This document shows, in pieces, positions 1 to 11,925 of a stretch of 64,000 nt of DNA (its first letter is position 1; each line of letters starts with the position of its first letter). The DNA comes from Spirodela intermedia (taxonomy: Eukaryota; Streptophyta; Magnoliopsida; Alismatales; Araceae): the NCBI GenBank assembly GCA_902729315.2, contig LR746271.1, positions 1,079,501 to 1,143,500 of the forward strand, read 5' to 3'. Both the position numbers and the translations under genes were made by a program. A model generated the notes under the pieces. The model had not been told where the DNA came from, did no database searches, and saw nothing but the letters and a program-made list of their open reading frames with translations.

Positions 1-356
1 TCCCCAAGGATGGAGGAGAAGGCCCTCCCCTTGGGATAGTTGTCGAATCGGGTCTTCAGCATATGCTCCACATTCGCCGGATTCGCCGTGATCACGTTCC
101 CCAGAACGTGAACGTGGATGGTTCCCGTCGGCGATCGCCGGAGAAGCTCCGTGTACCAGTCGCAGAGGTTGGGGAACTCCGCCGCCCACCCGCCGGTGGC
201 GTAAGTGCGGCACACGTCGCAGTCACACCACGGCCGCGACCGCAGCAGCTTCAGCAGCAGGGAGAGGCCCACGAAAGAGGCCGAGAACGAGAAGAAGAAG
301 ACGGCCACGAATACCTGCAACCTCACCGCCACCGCCGTCGCTTCCTCCATCGCCAT
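1..356 (-). CDS. Cytochrome P450, CYP94 family (N-terminal part)
   Basis: The 5' end of a fatty-acid/jasmonate omega-hydroxylase P450; the gene runs off the left edge after about 118 residues. The ATG is at 356-354 (M-A-M-E-E). A hydrophobic ER anchor (about residues 10-38) is followed by the pattern C-D-C-D-V-C, then FPNLCDWYTELLRRSP, HVHVLGNVITANP and TRFDNYPKGRAFSSILG, which is the conserved start of the CYP94 fold. In the family, CYP94B hydroxylates and CYP94C carboxylates jasmonoyl-isoleucine, while CYP94A acts on fatty acids. The Cys-x-Cys-x-x-Cys stretch after the anchor looks most like CYP94C (inference). The heme-binding part lies outside the window, so integrity cannot be judged. 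CYP94 genes are often intronless, and no intron is seen here. Confidence 0.88.
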   Translation of the reverse strand, partial: MAMEEATAVAVRLQVFVAVFFFSFSASFVGLSLLLKLLRSRPWCDCDVCRTYATGGWAAEFPNLCDWYTELLRRSPTGTIHVHVLGNVITANPANVEHMLKTRFDNYPKGRAFSSILG

Positions 357-421
357 CGCTCTCGCCGCTGGTGCTTGAAGATTGGAGCTAGGATTGGGAA
401 GGGAGAAGGGGCGGGTGGTTC

Positions 422-430
422 CTATTTATA
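422..430 (-). promoter_or_regulatory. TATA box of the CYP94 gene
   Basis: On the minus strand this reads TATAAATAG, 66-74 nt upstream of the ATG at 356. That is a normal distance for a short leader. No competing TATA motif is closer. Confidence 0.65.
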
Positions 431-682
431 TTGGATTCCCCCCTCTTTCGATCAGTAATTGCATATCAATCCTTCGGCTCACTGACAAAAACAATTACCG
501 GTGGCCCCTATTTAGTTCATTACTCCATTATCTAGCTTGAAGCGTTGTCGATGTGCCATGCGTATTGACTCTCTCTTCAAACGAACGGGCCTATTCAATG
601 GAGCATTTTTGCATATATGTCCAAAGAAGGTGGATGCAGTCCCCAAATATCCCGCATGCTAGGGGATTTCCTTCAGCGGTTC

Positions 683-835
683 CACGTGATCTAAAAAACA
701 AGCCTTCACGTGCTGATTCCTCTTCACGGATTTTTTGTGCAAAAGTCCCGATCTTTAACATTCCGCCTTGGATCTTATCTATCTACGAGGGGAAATATAT
801 ATATTATTCAGGTTTTACACGTTTTCCGCCACGTG
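683..835. promoter_or_regulatory. Three G-box (CACGTG) elements upstream of CYP94
   Basis: Palindromic CACGTG occurs at 683-688, 707-712 and 830-835, that is 327-479 nt upstream of the CYP94 start codon. The bHLH factor MYC2 binds this element and drives jasmonate-responsive genes, including CYP94 genes. The motif identity is seen directly; the regulatory role is inferred. A GTCAAC (W-box core on the other strand) lies near 908. Confidence 0.55.
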
Positions 836-839
836 TGTT

Positions 840-1586
840 GGGTGGAGCACAGACTCGCCAGGTCCGCACTTCCAAAGGCGGTGAAGGAGCCTCTGGAAGG
901 GTGAACGAGTCAACTCTCCGGCTTTGACTCGCTTATCGAGAAACTTTGAGCCGCGTGGACCACGTCCAAGCGGGCCACTTCTCGAAAGGCGCGCTCACCA
1001 CTTGGGGGCGGCGGCGCCGGTCTCATGTCGGCCGGCCGACACCGCTGGATGGACCTCGAGACATGAACTAGTCAAGAGAGGGTGATCGTCTCCGACAAGG
1101 TCTGACAGCGTCGTATCCACCTGAGCATTTCTACTGTTAGGGTTTTCTGATACTTGAACACCGAAAAATTGTGGTATTTATTAGCGAAAAATGGCTACGT
1201 ACTTAGATTCGATCCGCGTTGCCCAGACGGATCTCTAGACCCTTATTAGTGACTCTCATTTAATCTAGATTCAGATTATATAAAATGACTAGCGTACCCA
1301 TCTCTCCCTCTCTCTCTCTCTCTCTGTCTCTGTGTGTGTGTCTCTCTCTCTACGATTATCTGTCCCTTGGGCAGACCCCTTCTCTCTCCTGCAATCCTCT
1401 TCTCTGTCTAATCCGGAGCACCGGCTCTTCCTCCCACGCGAGGTTTATTTCATTCATATGTAAAGTTAAATGGATGAAATAGATGGGTAAGGAATGTTCT
1501 TCGTTCATGCATGGAAGGACCTCAAGTTTGCTCTATTTATTGAAACATTTGTCAATAAATAGGCTTATTTTAAGGGAATCAACAAA

Positions 1587-1641
<55 letters not shown>

Positions 1642-2455
1642 CTCTCTCTACTGAATTTCCAGTTCTGAGTTTCTACAGACAGGTCCACACTCCATAGAAA
1701 GAGAAGGAGGAAAGGATGAGGGAGTGAAAGTCCATGCATGGCACGCAACGTCGGGCACCGTTTCATCTACGACATCATCCTCTCCGCTGTGTGTGTATGT
1801 GTGTAAGAGAGAGAGAGAGAGAGATAATGACTCGTGCACCTGCCATGCATGAATTCCATAATTGCTCACCGTTTGTACTGTATTTGTGCGTATGTGTGTG
1901 TGAGAGAGAGAGAGGGACAGACAGACAGACAGAGATACCTTCAAAGTCTTCCCCGAGCATCTCCGGAGAAGGCAGGGGCCACCATAAGACAACGCCATTC
2001 TTGTCCCTTCTGATATCCTGATCTATCAACATTTCTTTTCTAGAAAAGTAACGACAGTATTCCTCTCCTAAATAGTTTCAGACACACGATGAGAGAGAAA
2101 GAGTGATACAGACAGAGACACAGAGAGAGGGAGGAAGACAAAAGAGAGAGAAAAACAAGCGAAACGACAGCATTGATCAAACGGCGCCGTCTCCTTTTCC
2201 GCATCCTCGACCTGAATCTCCGTAGCGCAAACCCTAAAAACCTCGTGCCGCTGAGGAAGAACCTGCGGTTTCATGACTAAAATAATCTCCTCTCTCAGTC
2301 ACGTCCACTTTCCTGCCACCGTGGCCGATCATCTGATCTCTTTCAATAATTGCACCCAACCATCTTCTTTTATCTAGATCCACGCAGCGAGAGAGCTTAT
2401 GATAACCTTGGTGCTTTGGCTTGTCTCTTCTGCGTGCTTCCACCTTTGTGCGCCG

Positions 2456-2504
<49 letters not shown>

Positions 2505-3250
2505 CGCATGCAGCTCCAAGCATCGCTGTCCTCAGATTTAAATATGCCCAGACATGATGATATCAGTCTAATACCAATCATTCATGATTCCCCGATCCTT
2601 TCTCCTTCACTCACCTGGCTCTCTTCCATGGCCAGGGGGAGAGATGCCTCTTGCGTCATTGTCACATAGAGGGAAAAGGAGAGAGAGATAATGGAGGAAG
2701 GGAGGCGTGAAGGGTTGACGCAGGGGGGGGGCGAGTTGCCGTCGGAAACACAAGGGATGCTTCGCCTACAAATCTTGAATAGATCCGATGGCGACGGCTG
2801 AGAAAACCTCCACCTCTCCCACAGAACCATCCCAACCTTAAATCAAAACGCTACAAAAATAAAACAATCACTCGACGCGTAATCCACTTACCCCCCCTCC
2901 CCCCCCCCCCGCCCCCCCTCTTCCGCCTCCCAATCCAAGCACCTCCTCACGGGTATCTCCTTCCAGTGCCCCCATCAAATAACCAGAAGCAGCAGCAGCC
3001 GCAGCCGCAGAAGAAGAAGAATAAGGAGAAGAAAATGATGATGATGGTGATGGTGATGGTGATGGTGATGGTGATGGTGAAGAAGAAGAAGAAGAAGATG
3101 GGGGATCTCGTCTTCCAACGACAGCCGGAGCAGCTGGACCAGTGCCCACCATGTGCCGGCCGTCCCTTCCCTATCCGTCAAGCGGGAGTTTTTCTTTCTA
3201 CCTTAAAAGAAGAAGGAGATAACGAGGGGAAAACTCCTCGTAAGTAAGTC
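840..3250. other. Intergenic, microsatellite-rich
   Basis: No gene could be supported here. The stretch holds (CT)n near 1303-1350, a longer (CT)n at about 1591-1649, GA/GT blocks near 1790-1935, (CT)n at 2459-2502, a C-run near 2890-2920, and a trinucleotide block (AAG, then TGATGG) at about 3008-3100. Long open frames across these blocks are low-complexity artefacts (poly-Ser-Leu, poly-Arg-Glu, poly-His). Confidence 0.7.
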
Positions 3251-3867
3251 GCGTGGTGCCCTCACTGCATTATGATGTTTGTCTGGGACAAAGTCCACAT
3301 TGGTGGGCTAACTTAGGTAAATAACAAATATATGCAAGTTGACATATCACCCAAGTCAGCTTTCGGTCTTCTCTACACTTTTTCGGGACCAAGTGATGCT
3401 GGGTCTCACAACAAAAGCCAGTCTTCTGCTATCCTCTATATATGAAAAATATTATTTAATGATATTATACCCATTATGATGGCATCAAATCCTGATATTT
3501 ACTAAGTATTTACCTTCCTAATGGTCATTAAAATGTCACAAATAAAATTGGGTTTCTTCCATGGCAAGAGGAATATAATCTCCTTTTTTCAAATTTTAAA
3601 ATTAATTTTAAGGGGGTACATTCATTTCTCAGATTCCAGAGAGATGAACCAATCACCATGGGCGAATGAATATTGAGCAATAGTTTTCTATGTGAGGATG
3701 AATCCAATGATTGGACCTGACCCAGTTGCAGGTCTCCCCAATACCACACGCCTACGCATTGTTACTTGTGAGGGGTAACATATTTCAATCTTGTTCGCAG
3801 AATCATTCAACAAAATCATTGTTACTCACGATACCCCCTTGGGCATCTAATGGTTGTTCATAAGCCC

Positions 3868-3909
<42 letters not shown>

Positions 3910-4206
3910 CTCGATCGGTAGGCGTATGTATGAAAGGATCTAAGAAATTGTCACGGCAGTCAAGTCAAAGGGCATGTGACCGATCACATGCCCACTCTAA
4001 GAAAGTCCAAATTCGGGCATTAAATAATATAATGCGCCAAGAGAATGGATGGGCTGTTGTCATGCGGGTTTTCCGAATTAGCACAGTGCCACATTATTGA
4101 TCATTATTTAATGATGCAAGACCAGATGAATCCATTCCTCCTCGAGCTGCTCGGTAGGTGGGGTCGGAGGTTCGAGAAAAGAGACCATCGGTTGGTCAAT
4201 GAAGAA

Positions 4207-4256
<50 letters not shown>

Positions 4257-4653
4257 AGAGAGGAGTATCTTAGATTTTATGAAATAAAAAACCCCATATA
4301 AATTTAATTTAATAATTATTTAGCCAGCAATATTTTTTGGAGGAAAAAAAAAGAGAGACGAGGCAGGCAGAGTCATCCGAGGCTGGTTTTTAAGTGTGAA
4401 ACAATTTTCTCATTGGGAATATCCGGTCAACGTGGACAAAAATTAGGGTCACTTCTATCAGTGAGTCAGACTCAAATTTTCAAACCTCTAGTCACTTTCC
4501 TCCATGCCTAGTTGCATATATTCGGGAGATAAATAGATAAAGGAGAGAAAAAAGAGGGGGAATGGATAGAACCATCCGTTGATATTGAGTTCAGTTCATA
4601 GATTCAATCAAGAGTGGCCAATCAGCACTCGGTTACTTTTTCCATAGAGAGGG

Positions 4654-4695
<42 letters not shown>

Positions 4696-5660
4696 AATAG
4701 CGAGAGAGAGATAGAGAGATAGAAAGAGAAAGAGAGGAGAGAGAGAGAGAGATTTCAGAATGGAAGGGGGTAAGTACTATGTTTCCTTCTTCTTTTAAAC
4801 TTGATTTTTAAGCCCAAAGTTTAGGCAAAAGAGTGAGTAGGGGCTGGACCACAAGCTTAGAGAGCTCATTAACTCCTCCTGGGATGCTAGGATCACCTTC
4901 TGCGGAAAACCTAAGTGGGCTTCCTCCACACTCGGCTTAAGCATTTCAATGAATTAGGACCCCACAACCTTGGTTTCAGAGCCTTGGAAGGTACAAGATC
5001 CAGCAACATAGGCAAACTCCCCATGTGCACTTCATAACCAGTGTGGACTATCCCAAAATGCTACCCAATCACATGAGATATGGCCACAATGTCACACACT
5101 GGTCCCCTCTACCCTAAACTTTTCTAGTCAAAAAATTAGTCCAGCATGATATTAGGGTTCATAATTGTTCGCCTAATGACAGCTATCTCATGTGATAGAT
5201 AGCTGAAGTCATCTCATACCTAAAAGGGCATGAACGAAGAGAACTAGGGTTTGATGGGAGATGGTAAGTTTCCTGAAGTGTTCATCATTAGCTCTTCAGA
5301 CTTATTTAAGCATGTAAAGAAATTTCAAACTGAAGTGGATGATTTTGGGTCATGTTTCTATATATGTTGAGGTAATATATCTGAGCAAAGTTGTTTTATT
5401 ATAACTAACCTGCTGAAGCAATCACGCAGCAAGCGTCCCCTGATTGGTCATAGAGAGTTCACATCAATAAGTTGGCGGAGAATCCTCCGATTGTCAGAAA
5501 CACTGGCCTATGATATCAAATCAACAAGAAGATAAGAACCAGAGACCCGCCATCTCATCAGAGATGCTCTTGGAGGAGACATCTCATCAGAGTTGTCATT
5601 GAACCGTGTTCTACCACGCTTGCTGGTCAAAAACCTGCACAAAGTTCTGCAAAAGAGAAA
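3250..5660. other. AT-rich intergenic region
   Basis: No recognisable coding sequence. (CT)n occurs at about 3871-3906 and (GA)n at about 4213-4262 and 4658-4755. The rest is unremarkable AT-rich DNA. Confidence 0.6.
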
Positions 5661-5661
5661 C

Positions 5662-5816
5662 GGATGCATTTATCAGATAAGAGGTCGACGTGGGCTCGTC
5701 CTGTGGACTCGATGATTCATGATAACTCGACGGATCGCACGGCCCTCGTACCGGTGACGTGTCATTCAAATTTCTGCCCTATCAACTTTCGATTGTAGGG
5801 TAGGGGCATTCTGTGG
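5662..5816 (+). pseudogene. Fragment of nuclear 18S rRNA gene
   Basis: About 155 bp closely resemble the 5' quarter of plant 18S rRNA, on the plus strand. Landmarks are GGATGCATTTATCAGATAAG, GGTCGACGTGGGC, GATTCATGATAACTCGACGG, then TCATTCAAATTTCTGCCC and TATCAACTTTCGA. Several substitutions from the conserved plant sequence (for example CCTCGTACCGGTGACG, and a drifting 3' end) show it is an old non-functional insertion. The flanks are not rDNA. Recognition is from memory of the conserved 18S sequence; a BLASTN search would settle the limits. Confidence 0.82.
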
Positions 5817-6322
5817 ACTTTTGAATACCACAGCTAGCTTGGACACTGAGAATTGAGAGATTTGGGAGCTGAGGGAGGGGATCAGTCGGTGGGCATATGT
5901 TGAACCCTAGACGCTTGATGAGGGTAGAAACGTGATCAGATGAACAAGATTCTCCCACGGGCCGCAAGAGAGAAGATTGAAGTAGAGGAAGAGAAAAGAG
6001 TAATTGGAGGGACAGAAGAACAGACGGGTTTTTCTTCATGGTTCATCCACGCGGTGCAACGGGTCTACTAACTAGAAAGAGTAACTCTTTATATACAAAG
6101 AAGCCAAGTGGTAATCAGACTCCATAACATATTGCTTCCAGGTTCAACTGCGGCTAACTCTATTTGGAAAATATGGATGTTAATTGGAGGCAGTTATCAT
6201 GATTATCAGCAAACTTGGATCAGACATTTCTTTTTCAGGCATTTATGAATATAATATGTTGACGAGGCACGTGAAGACTCACCGAAGCAATATGTTACAT
6301 TCCTTGAAAATCTGCAATGTTC

Positions 6323-6564
6323 TTAATCCCGAAGACCAAGCTCTAGCTCAAGCTCATCATCCTCTTCAAACAGTCTTAGCAGACGAGCATGTTGTTCTTC
6401 CCTCTTTTTCTTCTGCCATTGCTTGAACAAAAAGACCGCAAGCAAGATGACAGCAACCACTCCAATGGATATGTAAAGTGCATTAAGCCCCTTACTGCTG
6501 CCGGAATTCGAATGGCTCGCCGTTTGTGTTCCCTCCTTGGATTTTGAAGGATCATCAGCTAAAC
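6323..6564 (-). CDS. Terminal exon of a small single-pass membrane protein
   Basis: The frame is open from a TTGTCAG acceptor (AG at 6566-6565) to the stop at 6323. The encoded C-terminus has a Ser/Thr-rich stretch, one transmembrane helix (LNALYISIGVVAVILLAVFLF), a basic flank (KQWQKKKREEQHARLL) and an acidic tail (LFEEDDELELELGLRD). The positive-inside pattern suggests an N-out/C-in or tail-anchor-like topology. No ATG opens the frame, so upstream exons must lie to the right, perhaps beyond the copia element (see the possible first exon at 13732-13781). The family was not recognised. Composition and the splice acceptor support a real exon. Confidence 0.55.
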
Positions 6565-6599
6565 CTGACAACAGGACACTATTTTACTGTGTGCCACGT

Positions 6600-7338
6600 G
6601 TCTATTCAAACGTAAACACTACGTGAAAAATGAAAGAAATGAAATGGGCCAAAATATGGAGATATGACGACCTGCATACATGACTGATAGCTCAGAAAAA
6701 GACCATAAATGGTCATCGATGCGGCTTTACAAAATAAAAATCAAGCACCTGCCTTGTAATGAAACCAAACGACGGATTCAATGTTTCGACAAACGTCTGC
6801 TCCAAATGATACAATTTATTTCAATATTAATTGATTTTATTAATTTCTTGGCCATATTCAACTACACGTCAACCTATCAGCTAGACCCACGTGCTGCATA
6901 GTTCTAATAAACAGACGCATTATTAATGCTCACTACCAAGGTACACTAATCTCCAGCGTGCATAAGTGGCATAATTACACAAAGAAGAATGCCAGCATAT
7001 TCATTTCCCAAAAAATCATTATTCTTATCTATAAATAGTAATTTCCCCCCGTCCACAGAAAATATATATGCCAGACGTATTGAGACCTATTTTAAATATT
7101 TCGAACGAGATAAATATGAGGGACTTGTAAAAGCCAAATCTAATATCTTGGAAACTAATAGCTACACTTTCTATTATTCCAAGGCCATGAACTAGTTGAT
7201 TAATTCCAACACATCAAAAAGAAAATGCAATGCCCTTGTGTTTATGAGATGAATGCTTGATGCTTAGCATGTGATTTTATCTCGAAAATCGTACACTCAA
7301 TAATCTTTTTTACAATGTAATTTCACTGTGTCTGCTTT
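6600..7338. other. AT-rich non-coding stretch left of the retrotransposon
   Basis: No exon could be supported on either strand. It may be intronic to the minus-strand membrane-protein gene. Confidence 0.4.
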
Positions 7339-7343
7339 TATAT

Positions 7344-7581
7344 TGTTGGATTGTACATCACGTACCTCTCTTTATTATCTCATGTGTATCGTGTCATGAT
7401 TTTTCCTTTTCTGATTTCTGGAGTCTAGAACCTTCTAGGAGGGTCTGATGTAAATACCAGAATCCCACCGTGAGTTGTAACATGAAAAAACATTCTTCCT
7501 CATTCTTGAATTCAGCCTCCACTCATATTGAGTGCATGGATGCTTTTGCAAGGGCACGAAGAAAATGAATGAGGTTCGACA
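7344..7581 (+). repeat. 5' LTR of the copia element
   Basis: 238 bp, starting TGTTGGATTGTACATC and ending TTCGACA. It aligns along its length with the 3' LTR through shared blocks such as CCTCTCTTTATTATCTCA, GTTGTAACATGAAAAAA and TTCTTCCTCATTC. Scattered substitutions and small indels separate the two. Confidence 0.88.
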
Positions 7582-7999
7582 TGGTATTAGAGCCAATCCA
7601 GGTGTGATTGCTCTTTTTTTATATTTCTCTATGTGAGAGAATTTTTTTTTGGTAGTCCCTTTCTTGAGGACTCAATGGATTAATCTAATTCTGGAACATC
7701 GAGACTGGTGACAGAATTCCTACTATGCCCACATAATTCAAGTTAACAGGTTATACAACCTAATCCAATGGTTAGAATACATTAGGGAAGTTCTAATTGG
7801 ACAAGAGATACTACATCATCTGGAGGATATGAAACCAGACCCCTCATCACGTCAATTTCGGAGGTCGCGGGAGGAGGATCCTTGATAAAGGCTAGGATTT
7901 GGGGAACTATGATTCCCCCATTTAGTCGAGATTCTTTGTCTTGGCTGTTGCCAAAGACTTATGAGAGATAGTTGATATGAAATACTCGAAAAAAAAATA

Positions 8000-10900
8000 A
8001 TGAGCCACAGATATATGAACTGGAGACGAAATCTCTCTTTATTGCTCAAGGATCCAAATCAGTAATGGAATCTATTGGGGAATTGAAAAGCATGAGCCAA
8101 GAACTTGATTATTATGTCAATCTTAAACTAAAAACCCTAGTGAACTTGTTGTTTTGTGAAATTTCATAAAAAGGCAGCATATCTTTAAATTTCAAAGAAC
8201 TTGTTTGTTTGATCATGTCAAACAGAAAATTTTAGGACACAAGAGGAGACCAGACCTTGACGAGGTGGTCACAATTGTCCCAAATAAAGAAAGCCATCAA
8301 AAGTTGATGTTATCTATGCAAGATATGGATAGTGCTACATTTGTTATCTAAATACAGATATGAGCCATCAGCCACCCTCTGTAAAAGGAAAAACTCAAAA
8401 GTTTAACTATAAAGATAATCTTTGGTGCGCCTATCATAGGAAATCCTGTCATACTATAAAGATAGATGTTGGAAACTCTATGGTAAGCCACATAATTTCA
8501 GCGTTGAGAATCGTGTGAGTCATGTACATCTAACAACCAACCCATCCCCTACTCAAACTTCTAATAACCCCAACCAATCGACCAACCATGGGAATGTTGA
8601 TCTAGTTCCACTAAATGAAATAGAACGACAACTGAAGTCAATGGCAGCACAATAATAACAACCCTCATTAATTCAGACTAGTGAGTTTCACTACTCTCTT
8701 GGAATTCGAGCTCCATCTAGAGACATTACTAAATGTTGAGTAGTAGACTGAGCAACGGATCATATGAAAAACTCTTCCTATCACTTTGTTACATACACCT
8801 CTTGCTATAGTGACCAAAAAGTGTCTATTACTGATGGTACACTTCTCACAATTCCTGATGTTGGTGACCTCACCATTGAACCTCTTAGACTCCTTACCAA
8901 AGTCATTCATGTTCCCAAACTCTTTACCAACTTCATACATGTTAAGAAACTAGTCAACAATTCACCTTATTATGTCTTCTTTGATGAAGATATCTATATG
9001 ATATTCGATAAGGTTCATCAACGAAGGATTGGAATTACTAGAGCATGTGGAGGACTCTACTTCCACGAGGGACTCAATCAAACCTGTCTTATGGAAGTAG
9101 TTTCATCTACAAGGCATCCCAAACATCTTTCCTACATTTGGCTCCTTCACCGACGATTGGGCCATCCTTCCTTTAACACCATGAAAAATTCTTGCCCTAC
9201 ATTGTTCCAAAAAGTGTCATTCGACACACTTAAATGTGATGTACGCGAACTCTCCAAGCATACTTGTACATCCTTTCAATAGGTGAAAAAAATGAAATCT
9301 CATTCTTCCACATCCATAGTGACATTTGGGGACCATGTCCCAATGTTAATCTCTTGAGAAACAAATGATTTGTTACTTTTATTGATGACTGCACTAAATG
9401 CATGTGGATATTTCTCCTCAAGTAGAAGTCAGATGTTTCAACTGCACTGAAACATTTATGTGCAATGATTAAAAAACGATTTAGTACATCTATTAAGAGA
9501 TTTAGATTTGATAATGCAAAAGGACACTTTAGTCACAATCTAATCTCTTTCTTTCAATTGGAAGGTATCAAACATGAGTCTTCCTATGTTTACACACCTT
9601 AACAAAATGGACTCACACAAAGAAAAAATCAGCATCTCTTAGAGGTCACATGGTCCCTTTTGTTTCATAAACATGTACTAAAAAAAATTTGGAGTGAAAT
9701 CATCCTAACTACAACTTATCTTATTAACCATCTTCCTACCATAACATTAAATTTTCACAGCCCTTTGGACATATTGGCCTCATTTTTCCCTACTAATCAA
9801 ATTAGAACTACATTAAAGTCACGAATATTTGGTTGCTTCGTTTGTTTATAACTATGATCAAACTAAAGTCAAACCAGATTCATGGGCCCCTCTCAAGTAC
9901 ATTTTTCTGGGATATTCTACCACTCAAAAAAGGTTATCACTGCTATCATCCTCCGACTATCAAGTTTTTCACAACAATAGATGTTACCATTTATGAGTCT
10001 GAATCCTATTTCCAAAAATTCTCCTCCGGCATACCTCTATCATATCACCATATAGCTGATTCTGCCGACTCCCCTTTGTCAGATAAGATGCTCATACCGA
10101 TTTCAATGCTTGAGCAAAATCCTTCTCTCCCTGATCCACTTCTTGAACATCTCAAACTTGGCTGCGTCTGTTCTAGGACAAGAGCACCTCCTAATTCTAT
10201 AACAACCCAAGATCATGAGTCTACCTTAGATGCTATCCAAAATATCTCATCTGCCCCATCCAATACCAACCATCCACAACTCAATTCACTTCTTATTACC
10301 ACAAGAAAACCTCCACGAGCATGCACAAATCACCCTTTGTATCCATCGATTCATTTCCTCTCCTATCAAAAAATTTCTCCTACCTATAGGTCCTTTCTTG
10401 CTACCCTGGATGATACTATAATTTCAACTGATGTCTCTAAAGCTCTCTTTAGGAAGGAGCAGAAACAAGCCATGGATGAAAAAAAACGAGTGTCATTGAA
10501 AGAAATCAAACTTGAGATCTTGTGACTATGCCCAAGAATAAAAAAGTGGTTGGCTGTAGGTGGGTATATTCTATGGAAACATAGATGATGTCTTAAATAA
10601 CCACTATAAGACCAAACTAATTCCGAAAGATTATGCACAAGTATATGGAGTTGATTATCAAGAAACATTTTCTCATGTGGTGAAAATGAACACAATCAAA
10701 ATCTTTTTAGCTTTAGTGACTATTTTCAGTTGAGACATCCAACAATATGATGCGAAGAATGTTTTTCTTCATGGGATCTTACTGAGTGACTCTTCCACCG
10801 AACTATAAAGGAAAACTATCACCCAATGTTTTGTGAAGGCTCAAGAAGTCCTTATATGGACTTAAACAATCTCATCATGCCTAATTTGGGAGATTTATTG

Positions 10901-11640
10901 AAGTCATGAGAAAATTAAATTATTGTCAGAGGAATGCTGATCACACTCTTTTTTTAAAATATTCTTCATCACAAAGAGTTACTACTCCATTGATCTATGT
11001 CGATGGATATCATCATTATAAGAAATGATGCAGCTGAACGAGAACACCTTGGTCAATATCTAGCCAAGGAGTTTGATATCAAGACTCTGGGACACCTTAA
11101 ATACATTTTGGGAATTGAAGTTGCTCACTCCTCTTAGGGTATCTCCATATCTCAATGGAAGTATGTAACAGATCTTCTGAAGGATATTGAAATGTATACA
11201 GTTGCAGACCATGCTAGTTCAATTCTAGATTGCCGGTCAACCTTTGGACTTCTCACCTTCTTGGGAGGCAACCTGGTTTCTTGGCAAAGTAAGAACCAAA
11301 ATGTGGTTGCTTGATCAAGTGCTGAAGTCGAATTTAGAGCACTTGCTCAGGGAGTATAAGAACTGTTGTGGGTCAAGATTTTACTCAATTACTAAAAATT
11401 CCACTTACCAGTCCTATGGAACTCTACTGTGACAACAAATCAGCTACCAACATTGTGCAAAATTTAGTATACCATGATCACACCAAGCATGTTAAGATTG
11501 ATTGTTACTTCATCAAGAAAAAGTTGGAGACCAACTTGATTTGTATACCCTATGTCTCCGCTCAAAATCAATTTGTAAGCCTGTTGACAAAGGGTGTCTC
11601 TAGCACTCAACTACAGAAGATGATGTCCAAACTATGAATG
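8000..11640 (+). pseudogene. Decayed copia gag-pol
   Basis: A gag CCHC-like remnant lies at about 8411-8500 (C-A-Y-H-R-K-S-C-H then CWKLYGKP). The protease D-S-G-A-T-D-H site near 8735-8762 now reads V-D-stop-A-T-D-H. The GAG-pre-integrase motif LLHRRLGHPSF is near 9140-9175. Integrase core pieces run at about 9300-9660, with a stop replacing a residue before QNG. In reverse transcriptase, the YVDD motif near 10998 carries a one-base insertion. RNase H runs at about 11300-11637 and includes ELYCDNKSATNI-like and DCYFIKKKLE-like segments. Multiple stops fall in every domain, so no protein can be made. Confidence 0.88.
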
Positions 11641-11674
11641 GATGATATCAATTCACCGACTTGAGAGGGAGTAT

Positions 11675-11920
11675 TGGAGTACCTTGAATTATTACACCTC
11701 ACATGCCTCTCTTTATTATCTCACGTGCCACGTGTCACGTTTTTTTTCCTTTTTTTGATTTTTGGTACCTAGAACATTCTAAGAGAGTCTCTGATATAAA
11801 TATCAGAAACCCACCATGAGTTGTAACATGAAAAAATATTCTTCCTCATTCCTGAATTCAACCTCTACCCATCTTGGGCACAAGGATCAAGTGCATCATG
11901 AAAGTGAATGAGAATTGACA
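11675..11920 (+). repeat. 3' LTR of the copia element
   Basis: 246 bp, preceded directly by the polypurine tract and followed by the TATAT duplication. It is eight bases longer than the 5' LTR because of small indels. Confidence 0.88.
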
Positions 11921-11925
11921 TATAT

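Larger units (their letters stand above)
7344..11920 (+). mobile_element. Complete but degenerate Ty1/copia LTR retrotransposon
   Basis: The element has 5' LTR 7344-7581 and 3' LTR 11675-11920, both beginning TG and ending CA. A primer-binding site TGGTATTAGAGCC at 7582-7594 matches the usual initiator-tRNA-Met complement with a mismatch, and a purine tract (GAGAGGGAG, about 11663-11671) sits before the 3' LTR. The 5-bp target duplication TATAT occupies 7339-7343 and 11921-11925, so this is one intact insertion. Domain order is gag, protease, integrase, reverse transcriptase, RNase H, which is the Ty1/copia order. Many stops and frameshifts, and clear divergence between the LTRs, mark it as old and non-autonomous. 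Confidence 0.93.

Noticed and set aside
5782-6039. 85-codon minus ORF with a signal-peptide-like start and a TATA motif at ~6091
   Set aside because: Its 3' end is antisense to the 18S rDNA fragment and no family is recognised, so it is likely fortuitous.
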